Shown here piece by piece: positions 13,436-23,145 of a stretch of DNA of 64,000 nt. Below the pieces are notes generated by a model. It had not been told where the DNA came from and did not search any database. It saw only the letters and a list, made by a program, of their open reading frames with translations. This stretch comes from Tetracentron sinense. Its lineage: Eukaryota > Streptophyta > Magnoliopsida > Trochodendrales > Trochodendraceae. The position numbers were made by a program, and so were the translations under genes. How positions within the stretch are numbered: position 1 is the stretch's first letter; every line of letters starts with the position of its first letter. The stretch is from positions 19,592,547 to 19,656,546 of the forward strand of contig CM026556.1 in NCBI GenBank assembly GCA_015143295.1. Reading direction: 5' to 3'.

Positions 13436-13897
13436 AAAATGTGTGCATGTTAATGTTTTATAACACTATTAGCTAGTAGCTTGTATACGCTGAGTATTCC
13501 ATGCCTAGCCGAATTATTGACTTCGGAAAGTTCATTCAACATTGCTCCGGAGCCTTAGGTTGAGGAGGAGTACTATGAGCCGGAGCCTACCATGGATCAG
13601 CATGAGGATGATGGAGCTCTAAATAGGTGACCCTATCTAGACTATTGCTGAGAGTTGTGAGGTTGAGGGTTATGTATTTTAAAAGTGGGGAATGTCCACT
13701 GTAGACTTTGTATTTGTTTTAGTATGTTGGTTCAGACTCGTAACCATATACAGGTTTATATTATTAGAAAGTTTGCTTCCGCTTTGTTTTGCTTCCGCTA
13801 TGTTATGCCTTGTGTATTTCACAGGATGGTATGTTTGATAAGGCACATCACGAGCCAAAGTATCCTTACCTCTTAAGGGGTATTATTGGTCACGACA
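13436..13897 (+). repeat. Partial Tekay-family LTR, plus orientation (3' end)
   Basis: It matches the distal part of the solo LTR at 24600-25029: both have GAGTATTC followed by a GAGGAGGA acidic-codon stretch and AAGTATC.TTAC. It ends GGTCACGACA, the usual end of this family, and lacks the 5' portion. Opposite in orientation to the piece at 11491-12751. Confidence 0.6.
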
Positions 13898-14939
13898 AAT
13901 ACAACCTTAGTTTTTTTTAAATTAATAAAAAATATTAATTCTAAGATTTAAAATTTAAAGTTCCTAACCAAAGCTAAATATTTTATTATTGTTTTTTCTT
14001 CTAAAAACCATGAGTCTATTGTTGATCGAACCCCAAGAGATAATAAATCTTAACCACAATTAATAGAGATTAAAAGGGACACGTGTTTACCTGTGGGTGC
14101 AATTGAACTCTCCTCGAATTCAATCTCAATTGACTGTGTTTCGATCTCCATGTAGGTACCATTGAACTTTAAAAAATTATATTTTTATACTACATCATTT
14201 AATTATTTTATTAGGTGTAATAATGGTAAGAGGCAATTGTCTCTATTAAAATATACTGTATTATTTAATTATTTAATAGGTATAGCCCTGAGGAAGGAGG
14301 CAACATTCCCTAAATTATTGAAAAAAATATATCTTTTATTTCATGTTATTTAATTATTTAACGGTAAGAGCATGCGGCAATGGGATAGCTATCCTGTAAA
14401 CTACGAGAAATATATACTCGTATGATATGTACGAATTATATGGATGAAATGGCCCAAAAATGTAGTCTTTTTTTTTCAGGGGCTACTCCCCCAAACCCCC
14501 ATCACGTGTCCCCACTACTAGAAAATCTTGGCTCCATCCCTACTCTTGAGTGGCGAACTGTGAACCCGAATTCGAATTGAGTGAACTGACCAACTAGGTA
14601 ACATTGAGTAGGACTGTAGACCATTATCCTGTAGCTTTGGGCCGCCTTAGTCTTGCGCAAGACTCTACAGTACTTATTCCTTGAGTCTTTAATTTAATTG
14701 AATGTTTCTTTACCAAAAAAAAAAAAAAACTAGTAGGACCACGTGCCAATACCTCACCTTAGAACAATTCACGATATATTTTTTTTATAATCTTGTTATT
14801 TTTTTTCAATAACAAGTAGTAGTTTATTTTATAGGCTACTTATAACTCTTAAAATTTTAGAGTTTTTAACATTTTATAAGTAGCTTTGAAAATTATAAGC
14901 TACCTTTTCATGCCCAAAGTTAAATTGTTCTAAGACGAA
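13898..14939. other. Intergenic AT-rich stretch with MITE debris
   Basis: No gene seen. About 13905-14130 resembles a member of the GGACACGTG / CTTAACCACnnTTAATAG inverted-repeat MITE family seen again near 16360, 27530 and 35640. Three imperfect repeat units beginning ATTTAATTATTT start near 14197, 14263 and 14347. Around 14477-14550 a C-rich segment ending GGCTCCATCCCTA looks like one end of an hAT-like element. A poly(A) run lies near 14716-14729. Confidence 0.45.
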
Positions 14940-15345
14940 CAGGGCAGAGCCAGAGGTGGGGAGGGGCCATGACCCCCCTCTCCCCAAAAAAATAAATAAA
15001 AATATTCCTTAGGATATAACATGTAATTAAAAATAATGATAATAATATTTAATTTTTGTATATAATGACCCCCAAAATTAGAATGTAATTATTGATTATG
15101 TGGAAAATTTGGCCTCATGAAATTTTTGTAGTTTTTTACATGTATAATACAAAAATTAAAAATATAGTTAATTTTATAAATATAATGATTATCTCAAAAG
15201 AGAGGGCTCGATAGATCCATTACTCAAAAAAAAAAATTCCCAACCCTAGGTACCATAATATTTCGTGCATGTCTGATTATTCTCAACAAAAGACATTATT
15301 TTTCTTAATACATATACTTCAGCCCCATTCCTTGCTCAGCCCCTA
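14940..15345. mobile_element. hAT-like non-autonomous element
   Basis: It starts CAGGGCAGAGCCAGAGG and ends CCTTGCTCAGCCCCTA, imperfect terminal inverted repeats of the CAGGGGCGGAGCC type common at ends of hAT-like plant elements. It is flanked by near-identical 8-bp sequences AAGACGAA (14932-14939) and AAGACAAA (15346-15353), consistent with a degraded 8-bp target duplication. The inside is AT-rich and non-coding. Confidence 0.5.
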
Positions 15346-15353
15346 AAGACAAA

Positions 15354-15791
15354 TCTCATTCCTAGAATCGTAAGTGTGGTCTTAAAAGCATTATTATATT
15401 CAATCATACCCATTCTAGGGAAAAAAAAAGCAATAATTGAGAACCTTCTTTAATTCAAGAGATAATTTGAAAATGTAAGTCTATTGTATGTATTGGGGTG
15501 AGATATCCATTCCCTACCAAATTCAAGGTTGAAAATACAGTTCTTTACTTCTTTCTTTTAGAAAGAACCTGCTCCGGCAAGGTTTTCCTCCCACGAGAGT
15601 CTCTTCCAAATGCTCGCTGCCCGAAACGATGAACTCACAGCCTTCTGGAGTTCATGCCCTTTTAAAGGAGAACATGCCCATTGAAGGAGGGGGCAAAATG
15701 GTCATTGACATACATCTCGTTTCCACAGAAAAACACTTACAAGAAATGGTTGGGAGAAAGTGCAAGAAAATTGATGATGAGGACCTTAGGA
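15354..15791. other. Intergenic stretch, no recognised gene
   Basis: A 78-codon plus-strand reading frame starts at 15629, but I recognise no family in its product and its distal part runs into the neighbouring MITE. I do not call it a gene. No other signal seen. Confidence 0.35.
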
Positions 15792-15992
15792 TGTGTTCGT
15801 TGGGAAAGAAAGTAAAAGAAAAGTTAAGTTTATTTGCACATTCCCTTTTGGCATTTTCTCAATAGTGACAATCTTAGAACAATTTTCTCCCAAAAACTTT
15901 TTCCATCTTTTGATAGTTATTTGAAAGAAAATTTAAGTTCTTTTCATTTCTTTGTTTTTTTTCCTCACCCACTTTCTTTTCGAACGAACACA
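15792..15992. mobile_element. Small MITE with TGTGTTCGTT termini
   Basis: The left end TGTGTTCGTTGGGAAAGAAA and the reverse complement of the right end TGTGTTCGTTCGAAAAGAAA form an imperfect terminal inverted repeat around an AT-rich 200-bp non-coding body. I could not settle the target duplication, so the superfamily is open. Confidence 0.5.
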
Positions 15993-16209
15993 CCTTGTTG
16001 ATATTAGGTTTGGGCTTGTCAAAACGAAGAATGGCACTGCATTTTTGCTGTTTTTATTCTTTGCTATGTTTAGGGAACCCTTAATGGTTACAATACTAGA
16101 ACCATCAAAAAAAAGTTTTGGAGTTGTCATCAAAATGCCAAGCAATGGCAAAACATTTTTGCCATCTAGAAGAGCCATTCTTTGAATAAAATGATTATTA
16201 TAAGCCGGG
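15993..16209. other. Intergenic stretch with GGCAA / TTGCC inverted motifs
   Basis: It contains paired short motifs (AATGGCACTGCATTTTTGC, GCCAAGCAATGGCAAAACA) reminiscent of MITE ends but without a clear boundary. No gene seen. Confidence 0.25.
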
Positions 16210-16765
16210 CAGGGGTGGAGCTAGGGGGGCAGGCTCCACCCCCCACACCCCCCCCCCCCCCCCCCCCCCCCCCTCCCTCCCCCCAAATTTCCACCACCAA
16301 TTTTTTTTTCATATATATAATGGGCCCCCCAATGGAGTTATGTTATGCCCTTTAGTTTGCCACATGTCCCTATTGATACCCCTTAACTATGGTTAAAAAC
16401 TTAAAATTCACCCACTCTTAGGGTTCACCTACTTATCCTTTGTTTTCAGAAAAAAATATTAAATTTTTTTTAACCTTAGGAGTTAGTGAATTTTAACTAG
16501 GATTTGAAAAAAAAATTGATATTAAAACGAAAAAAAAAACAAAACAAAACAAAACAAAACCAAGGATAGGTAGGTGAATCTTAACCGCAGTTAAGCGGTT
16601 TTAATAGGGGCACTTGGTGATCTCATGGACATTACCAGAAAAAATTACCCCAAAAAAATTTCTCGGTGGCACAGGCCCCGAACCCCCAAGTTCTATACCC
16701 TCAAATCAATTAGATTTTTACACGTATTTTCGCCCCTCCAAAGAAAAGTTCCTGTCTCTGCCCCG
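16210..16765. mobile_element. hAT-like element split by a second MITE
   Basis: It begins CAGGGGTGGAGCTAGG and ends CCTGTCTCTGCCCCG, imperfect inverted ends of the same general type as the element at 14940. Flanks AAGCCGGG (16202-16209) and AAGTCGGA (16766-16773) could be a worn 8-bp target duplication. A C homopolymer lies near 16249-16273. The middle, about 16360-16615, is a separate inverted-repeat MITE (ACCCCTTAACTATGGTTAA … TCTTAACCGCAGTTAAGCGG). Confidence 0.45.
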
Positions 16766-16773
16766 AAGTCGGA

Positions 16774-17064
16774 CAATAGAATTTGATGGATCATTTTTTC
16801 CGTCATTAAGGTGGAGGACTGAACCAATTATTATATTTCTTTATCATCAATCAAATAACTGTTCACGACCCAGGATTTTATTTACTATCATTCCAATCAC
16901 CTTTCATCAGTAAATTTTAAACTGCATTGCCTAAAAGGTGAATTTTGGTTTTCCAAACCAAGGGTCGCCCAAGATTCAGATGTTCAGATTGGTGACAATG
17001 TATGAAATAGACATGCTAGCCATTCAAACAGTGTCTTCAGTCTACAAAAGAAATGGAAACTTAC
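16774..17064. other. Intergenic stretch downstream of the host gene
   Basis: Nothing recognisable apart from AT-rich sequence between the hAT-like element and the foldback. Confidence 0.3.
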
Positions 17065-17254
17065 AAGATCTACTCTAGTTGGTGCTAGCGAGGAGACCGC
17101 CAATATCCATTCCGAAGGCGCCACATACCCCTGTGCATGCCAACCAAAGTACTGATTTGTGTGTATAATGTTTTGGTAGGTGTGCACAGGGGTATGTGGT
17201 GCCTTCAGAGTGGTGCTGGCAGTCTCTTCACCAGCACTAACTGGAGAAGATCCC
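17065..17254. repeat. 190-bp foldback (hairpin), arms about 80 bp
   Basis: The left arm 17065-17144 is complementary to the right arm 17175-17254, with a loop of about 30 bp. Aligned by eye, arm identity is near 78%, with the longest perfect block CCACATACCCCTGTGC in both arms. It lies about 300 bp beyond the stop codon of the plastid-protein gene. It could be a miRNA/siRNA hairpin precursor, a MITE without clear target duplication, or a local inverted duplication. Not coding, although a 93-codon frame crosses it. Confidence 0.65.
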
Positions 17255-17360
17255 ATGTTAACCAAGATACATCAAGAATAACTTGGCCAGCATGGAAGCT
17301 AACCCCTGATGAAAAAGAAAAATTGAACAGCATAAAGATGAATCATATGCACCTCATCAT

Positions 17361-17366
17361 TTTATT
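17361..17366 (-). terminator. Candidate poly(A) signal of the host gene
   Basis: AATAAA on the minus strand about 185 nt past the stop codon at 17550. Plant poly(A) signals are loose, so this is positional support only. Confidence 0.35.
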
Positions 17367-17549
17367 GTATTGTCGTATCGAAATAATACAGTAATGAATT
17401 GTCACATCACCTTTAAACTTAAAACTCACTCGGTAAACTTAAAACCTATAAGGGAAGAAGAAAATAAGAAAAAGAACGTGGCTGCAACATATTTTGGTTG
17501 ATCTGTGTAGTGAAATACAATTTTCTGAAATAATATATACTACAAAGTC

Positions 17550-20500
17550 CTATGAAAGTGTGATGAAGTGTTGCAAGGAACTAACCAGGCTCGGAGGCCA
17601 GTGCTTCGTTTCTCTTACATATGAGAGGTCCGTATAGTGAGGATCAAGCAGAGTAGCAATTGTAAACTGGGTTTCAGCGAGCAGTGGAGAGTGCTTATCC
17701 ACATACAAGGCTGCTGCTAGAGCTGCATGCACTTCTGTAGAAACCCAAAGAAAAAGTAGTTGAATGAGAGAGCATTCGAAAAGAACATTTTGTGTGTCTT
17801 GGTGATATAGAGTGTGAAGAAAAATATTTAAGTAATCATCCTACTAACAAACCTGGATATCCCTTAAGAGATATGGAAACATCCTCCATCTCTGCAATTG
17901 CTTCTTCTCTGTCACCTATTTCATACAAGGCTAATGCTCTCCCAACTCTTGCATAATCTGAGAATGCAAATTCTTTGTAATCTTTGACCACCTGAAGTGA
18001 TTAGATGTTGACAACAAGTCATATCCACTGATAGAAAGTCTTGGCATACTTACCTCACATCTATGGGGTTAGCACTGGTGCTAGTCATACGACAACCTCA
18101 GATTTTCAAAGATTTTATAAGCCACGTAGTAAGTTGATGCTTCACAAAGCAAATCAAAATCTCCCAATGGAACCACTTGTTTGCTCCATTGGGCTAAAAT
18201 TTATGATAAACATACGATATTTCCTAGAGTCTAGAGAGAGTTCCTTCACATAGAGGCATAGGAGATCAATTTATTTCTGGAGGCTGTGAAGTGGGTGTGT
18301 AAGAAAATTATGACAAGTTTTCCAGACCATAAATACACATTGAGATGAAATTTATCATCTTTGATAGTGAAAGATGAGTTGGGGGGGGTTCTGAAGAATT
18401 TGGCATCCCTTGTTGGCGAGGTTCTCAAGCAGGTGTTCATCAACATCCATGGGTTCCATGTTTTTTTTTTTTCAGTAAGAAAGATCATTCATTACCAAAG
18501 AAGAAATTACAAGCGGATCAATTAGCGATTGGTGAATAAGAAAAAGAAAATAAAAAGGTTGCATAGCAAAAAAGCTACCAACCACTACCCAAGTGAAAAA
18601 AAAGAGACCACATCTATGTCATCCAAGTCCTCGTGAATCAAACACCATGCAATTAGAAGACCCACAATACGCTTCTAGATAGAATTAAAGGAGGAAATGG
18701 AATTATTGAAGATCCTCTTGTTTATTTCCTTCCAAATGCACCAAAAAATTTCACTAGGAATAAGATCCCAAACACCGCGTATAGGGATCCATTCCACGAA
18801 TAAACCAAGCCGATAGGAAGTTGCTGAAGCTGAGTGGGATTGTCCAGTTCTCATCCTAATACTAGATAAGGCAAGATTCCAAGACCCACTCACTAGAGGA
18901 AAGTGCAGGACAAAATGATCCCCTTTTTCTTCATCCAATAACATATAGCATCAATTTGCCATTTCCCAACCTATTTTTTAAATGGTCTGTGGTTAAAATT
19001 TTGTTCATTTTTAAAAGAAAATAGTCCCTAATATAAGGTAAATAGAGTAGCTTGGTGAACTATTTCCGGCAAAGTCATTTTCCAGCATGCCCAATGCACA
19101 GAAAATATTTTCTTACGGGAAAAAGGTTGCACTACCACTAACCAAACGAGCATCATGAGAATTCAAGTGCAATATTTCAAATATATATATATATATTACT
19201 TCTATTCTTTTCATTTTTTATTAATTACTATTTTCCTGCTTTTCCCAACAAAAGCCATAAAAAGGAGAAATCAAGAAACAGTATATTGATTCAATGGAAA
19301 TATTAGTAGAAAGAGATCATGACCCAAAACAGACTTGACTCCTAGTCCCAACTCCCAACATATTAAACTAACTTTCCAAATTTAATTAATTTCTCAATGT
19401 ACAGTAATCATCCATATCCCATGCAACTAGAAGAAATGAGCATGCATTTCAAATCAATGGCATTGGAAAATCGGAAACATCATAGGGATCAGTATCACTA
19501 AAATCCAGAAAGAGTAAATGAAAATTGGTTTTCTCATAATTATAATATACTTTATGTCTGCAGATTAACCTGAAAAAATAATCCAGTTCTCATGGAAAAA
19601 AAAACTCACACAAGTTGATGAGTAATGACGAAGCACCTACCAATATACTCATAATTCCAGTATATACCTTATGTCTGTACATTAAACAGAATACATACCA
19701 AAATCAATCAAATTCTCATGGAAGAAACAAACTCACACGAGTTGACGAATAATGATGAAGCACCTACCAATATCCCAATCTCTCTTTGAGTATAAAGAGA
19801 GAAGCCAATTCAGATTAAAATTATAAGGTATGGAACCATCCAAGATGCAGGAATTGCTAGTCATGCAAATGTTTTTCTTTTACATATTCTAATACAAATT
19901 GCCTTTTATGAGTTGTTAGTCATGCAAATACTTTTCTTTTTATAAATTCTAGTACAGATTGCCTTTTAAATCTGCTTTAGAGAGCAAGAATAATTCAGCA
20001 TTCTCTCTTTGAGTAGACATCAAAGAGAGAAGACAATTTTTATTAAAATTATAGGTATGGAACCATCCAAAATGCAGGAATTGTTAGTCAGGTGCAGTGT
20101 TTAAAAAAGTGTGAGAGACTTACGCCTCGAGGCAAGGCTTAAGGAAAACGCCTTGAGGCTTAACCTAAAGGCTTAAATCTCATGAGGCTAACGCCTCAAT
20201 CTATGAAGCTCGCTTTATGTCTGAGGAATGTGCCTCATACATTACTAATAATAAAAATAGGGTTCTAGCCACATAACTGAGACTTGAACGTTAAATATTT
20301 TTTTAAGATGTGCCTCAACATTATAAAAAACAAGATTTTAGCCACATAACTAAGAAATTATAAGGTGTTTGCTTCATAATTTCTTTTATCAATAAAAAAA
20401 TTAATTTTTTATTTTTTTTCCTATTTTGTTATTAGTCTAAATTAACTATGTCTAATGTATTTGGGCTTTTCAAAACCTTGTTGAGTATATTTCACTCTAA

Positions 20501-21483
20501 TTTTCATAGTAGACATTACAAAGATATGGAGCCATTACATGTGTTTTAGATAATTCAGAGAAGATGAAAAATCGGGTACCAAAGTAAATTACTCCAGTAT
20601 CTGATTAAGCTACAAACTAGCACTTAACACATCATCACACATGATGAGAGCATAGATAGTCAGATAAAAATTAACCTCTCTCTCTCCTTTTTTCCCCCTC
20701 ATTTTAGAAATGAATTAGTCAATGGGTACTCCGAAAGTGTAATCCAAAATAAATTGAAAATATTTCTACGGAGAAAAAAAGAAATGAAGAAATGGGTACC
20801 TGAGCAAGATACCCAAAAGGCCTCTTTCACTTTTGTTATTAGATAATGCTAACTTTTTTTTCTTTCTCTCAAGATTCTGATGGAAAATAATGGATTGCAC
20901 TGCTTAAAAGAACAAAATGATTCAAGGAAATCGAAATATTGGATTACTGGGTAAAATACTACAGGGACTGATTGGCCTTAAATTGACTATGTAAGTGTCC
21001 ATAGTCAGATAACCATTTCCCTACAAATTTGTAATGCAAAGAAGATTTCACAAGCATCCTTACTTCAACAAAAACTAATTTTTTCCCCAAAAAAATTGTG
21101 GTAGAAATAGGATTTAGACATAATCAGAGAAATAAAGAAATGAGTACCTGAGTAAAATACTCAAGAGCTCCATTGAAGTCTCCCTGAGCCTGCAACTCTT
21201 TCCCTTTCTCGAGCAATTCAACAGCAACAGAGACTCGCTGTGAGAGCACTGTACTCGCGTCTTTCTCAGCAGGGCTCACTGGGTCGAAACTTGTAAGAGC
21301 AGAGCAAGAGCTGGGTTGATTGGTACAGGAAAGGAGAAGTGTAGTAGTAGAGATGGGGAGAGAGAATAGTAGCAAACGCCTCCGTATTGATGGTGCTGCA
21401 GAAATTCTTTTAGGGGTTTTAGGGTTTTCAGGTTTGGGGGTTGAGAGAAGAAGATTGAAAATGAGTGCTTTAGAGACACCCAT
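17550..21483 (-). CDS. Plastid-targeted TPR-type protein, three exons
   Basis: Exons, in order on the minus strand: 21483-21148, 17991-17853, 17734-17550. Both introns are GT…AG and together the exons give 219 codons plus TAG. The start MGVSKALIF has a good context (ACAATGG); the frame stays open upstream to another ATG at 21615, so a longer N-terminus is possible. Residues 1-60 look like a bipartite plastid presequence: basic, Ser/Thr-rich start, then SIRRRLLLFSLP, a hydrophobic run and a CSA cleavage-like site, as in twin-arginine lumen proteins. The mature part has a TPR-like helix pair (ELLEKGKELQAQGDFNGALEYF, then VVKDYKEFAFSDYARVGRAL, DREEAIAEMEDV). The C-terminus (EVHAALAAALY, LLDPHYTDLSYV, HWPPSLVSSL) resembles a small conserved plant plastid TPR family I remember but cannot name. 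Intron 1 is about 3.2 kb and holds a LINE scrap and local duplications. The frame is intact across exons. Function unknown. Confidence 0.85.
18462..18960 (-). mobile_element. L1-type LINE 3' fragment inside intron 1
   Basis: On the minus strand a stretch ending at a T-run on the plus strand (about 18462-18473, a poly(A) tail in its own orientation) encodes residues typical of the C-terminal zinc-finger region of plant LINE reverse transcriptases: DEEKGDHFVLHFPLVSGSW … IPSEIFWCIWKEINKRIF (about 18675-18944). It is 5'-truncated and non-autonomous. No clear target duplication seen. Same strand as the host gene. Confidence 0.6.
19582..19770. repeat. Imperfect direct repeat in intron 1 (about 70 bp, two copies)
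   Basis: Copies at about 19582-19650 and 19699-19770 share TTCTCATGGA, ACTCACAC.AGTTGA and GAAGCACCTACCAATAT. Together with the duplications just downstream this shows repeated local duplication in the intron. Confidence 0.6.
19782..20095. repeat. Direct repeats in intron 1
   Basis: TCTCTCTTTGAGTA … GGTATGGAACCATCCAA.ATG occurs near 19782-19866 and again near 20003-20085. Between them TTAGTCATGCAAAT.. TTTTCTTTT … ATTGCCTTTTA is itself tandemly doubled (about 19858-19908 and 19916-19970). Confidence 0.6.
20095..20245. repeat. GCCTCGAGGC-rich dispersed-repeat-like segment
   Basis: Starts near GTGTTTAAAAAAGTG and continues with many GAGGC/GCCTC half-sites (ACGCCTCGAGGCAAGGCTTA, CGCCTTGAGGCTTAACC). 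Segments of this style are common dispersed repeats in plant introns; I cannot assign a class. Confidence 0.3.
20775..20815. repeat. Intronic echo of the exon 1 3' end
   Basis: About 40 bp here (AAATGAAGAAATGGGTACCT and the following GAGCAAGATACCCAA) resemble 21128-21168, which spans the exon 1 splice donor, at roughly 80% identity by eye. It therefore includes a decoy-like CAG/GTACCC on the minus strand. Another weak echo lies near 20577-20610. Confidence 0.4.
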
Positions 21484-22410
21484 TGTGTTCTGCAAACAGG
21501 GTTTCTGTTTCATTCTCTTTTGCTTATACTCTCCTCTTAACTCACAATTAGTTTCCGCTATGAACTCGGACGAGCCAAACTTGATGACCCAGCGAGTTTT
21601 ATAGAAGACATGCAATTGGGGCTGTCAAATGTCAATTAGCCCTAGGGTCCACTAAACCCTTTTTTCTTTCAGTCTTTTTTTTTTCTTTAGGGGAGGGGAG
21701 GTGTGTGTTTTGTTTTAAGATATCTAGGGCGCAACCCCACTGAGTATATATATGTTCTAGGTTAGTGAATGGGTGGATTTGTCAGCTATCACACTCTGCT
21801 GGACTTGATCCCAGTTTAAACGTGAGATGGAATATCCACACTACAAATGAAATGGGGGAATCATTTGCTTCCCCACTAAACCAAACTTAAGCTATAAAAA
21901 ATGTTGTTTTCTACTTCAATCTTTCAAGTTCTCATTTGGAAAATTACTTTCTTAACCATTAAAGGGATATCAATGACAAGTATCCCTATCACAATGAGAG
22001 TTCGAAAGCTTAATCAGTTTACCAGTCCTCAAATATATATTAGTAAAGGTGTACGTGTTTTACATGTATTAATAGAAAATATAATAAGATTAAATTAAAA
22101 CTTTATTATCATTATTTATAATTTTACAACCTATCTTAGATTGAAAAAATACAATTTATAAATATGTAATTGAGGGTAATTTTCAAATAATAAAAATAAT
22201 ACATAATTAATAGTACGTAATCATAATAGAAGTTCTAAATAGAAAGTTATAAAGTAGTTTACTTATGTTAAAAATTTTAAATATGTTCTTTTAATAAAAA
22301 TAAATATTAATAATTCTAAAATAAGTAAATGATATCTTCAAATGTATTTTTCAACTAGAATACATAAAATTTTAGTAGAAATTAATAATTAGTAATAGAC
22401 CCACTAATAG
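21484..22410. promoter_or_regulatory. Upstream region of the host gene
   Basis: About 930 bp between the predicted start codon and the LTR at 22411. A TATATATA run at 21745-21752, about 260 bp before the ATG on the minus strand, could be a TATA element. A T-rich/GGGGAGGGGAGG segment lies near 21660-21700. From about 22050 on it is very AT-rich with no coding signal. Promoter assignment is positional inference. Confidence 0.3.
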
Positions 22411-22845
22411 TGTAGAACCCCGGAATTTAGGTTCACTGTTCATGTGAATAGTGTTGTGAATAATGTGTGAATAGTGCTGTGAATAGTGCCTTCAAGGCCT
22501 AAAGCCTTAATGAAATTATGGGTTCATGTTTTATAATGAAAGGAGGAATTGAATGAATCAAAATATGTATGGAAAATATTTTTGGGGGTTGGGAACAAAT
22601 GAAAAATGAGAGTATAACGTACTCCAAGTGTCAAAGAAATGGATGCCTAAATAAAGCCTCAACTTTAAAGAGCTCTAGAATTCTCACCGCTGATTAGAAT
22701 CGAGAGATTCTTGAATTTTTGAAAAGATATTGAAAGCCTATTCGAGGTTCATGTTTATCACTTTTTCAGATTTTGAGTCGAGATTGGGTCAAACATCAGA
22801 TTTTTGGAAACGAGTCTGCTGAAATCCATTTTCGGACCAGTCAGC

Positions 22846-23145
22846 TTCAAGGGCAATTTAGTCCATGAAGACAAAAAAATTAGAATATTTATAAAACATG
22901 AAAGTGGTAGACCTTTCAAAGAGGAATCCAACGCAAGTTGAATTGTCAAAATCGAATAAGCGAGTCAAAAGTTATGACCAAAATACTAAAGTGCGAAAAA
23001 ACTCAAAAAGTTGTGGGTTTCACTTGGCACCAAGTGCCTTGGAGACGATTCAACTTGCGTTGGATTCCTCTTTGAAAGGTCTACAACTTTCATGTTTTAC
23101 AAATTTTCTAATTTTTCTGTCTTCATGGGCCAAATTGCCCTCGAA
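22846..23145. repeat. Inverted repeat inside the solo LTR, arms about 100 bp
   Basis: Arm 22846-22946 (…GAATCCAACGCAAGTTGAAT) is the reverse complement, with a few mismatches, of arm 23044-23145 (GATTCAACTTGCGTTGGATT…). The spacer is about 97 bp. The left arm is the family's ordinary conserved block; the right arm looks like an inverted duplicate added beside it. An RNA across it would fold into a long hairpin. Confidence 0.75.

Noticed and set aside
15629-15865. 78-codon plus-strand frame
   Set aside because: No family recognised, no supporting neighbours, and its end lies in a MITE.
16984-17394. Two overlapping reading frames of 93 and 85 codons downstream of the host gene
   Set aside because: They run through the foldback arms and have no recognisable protein family.
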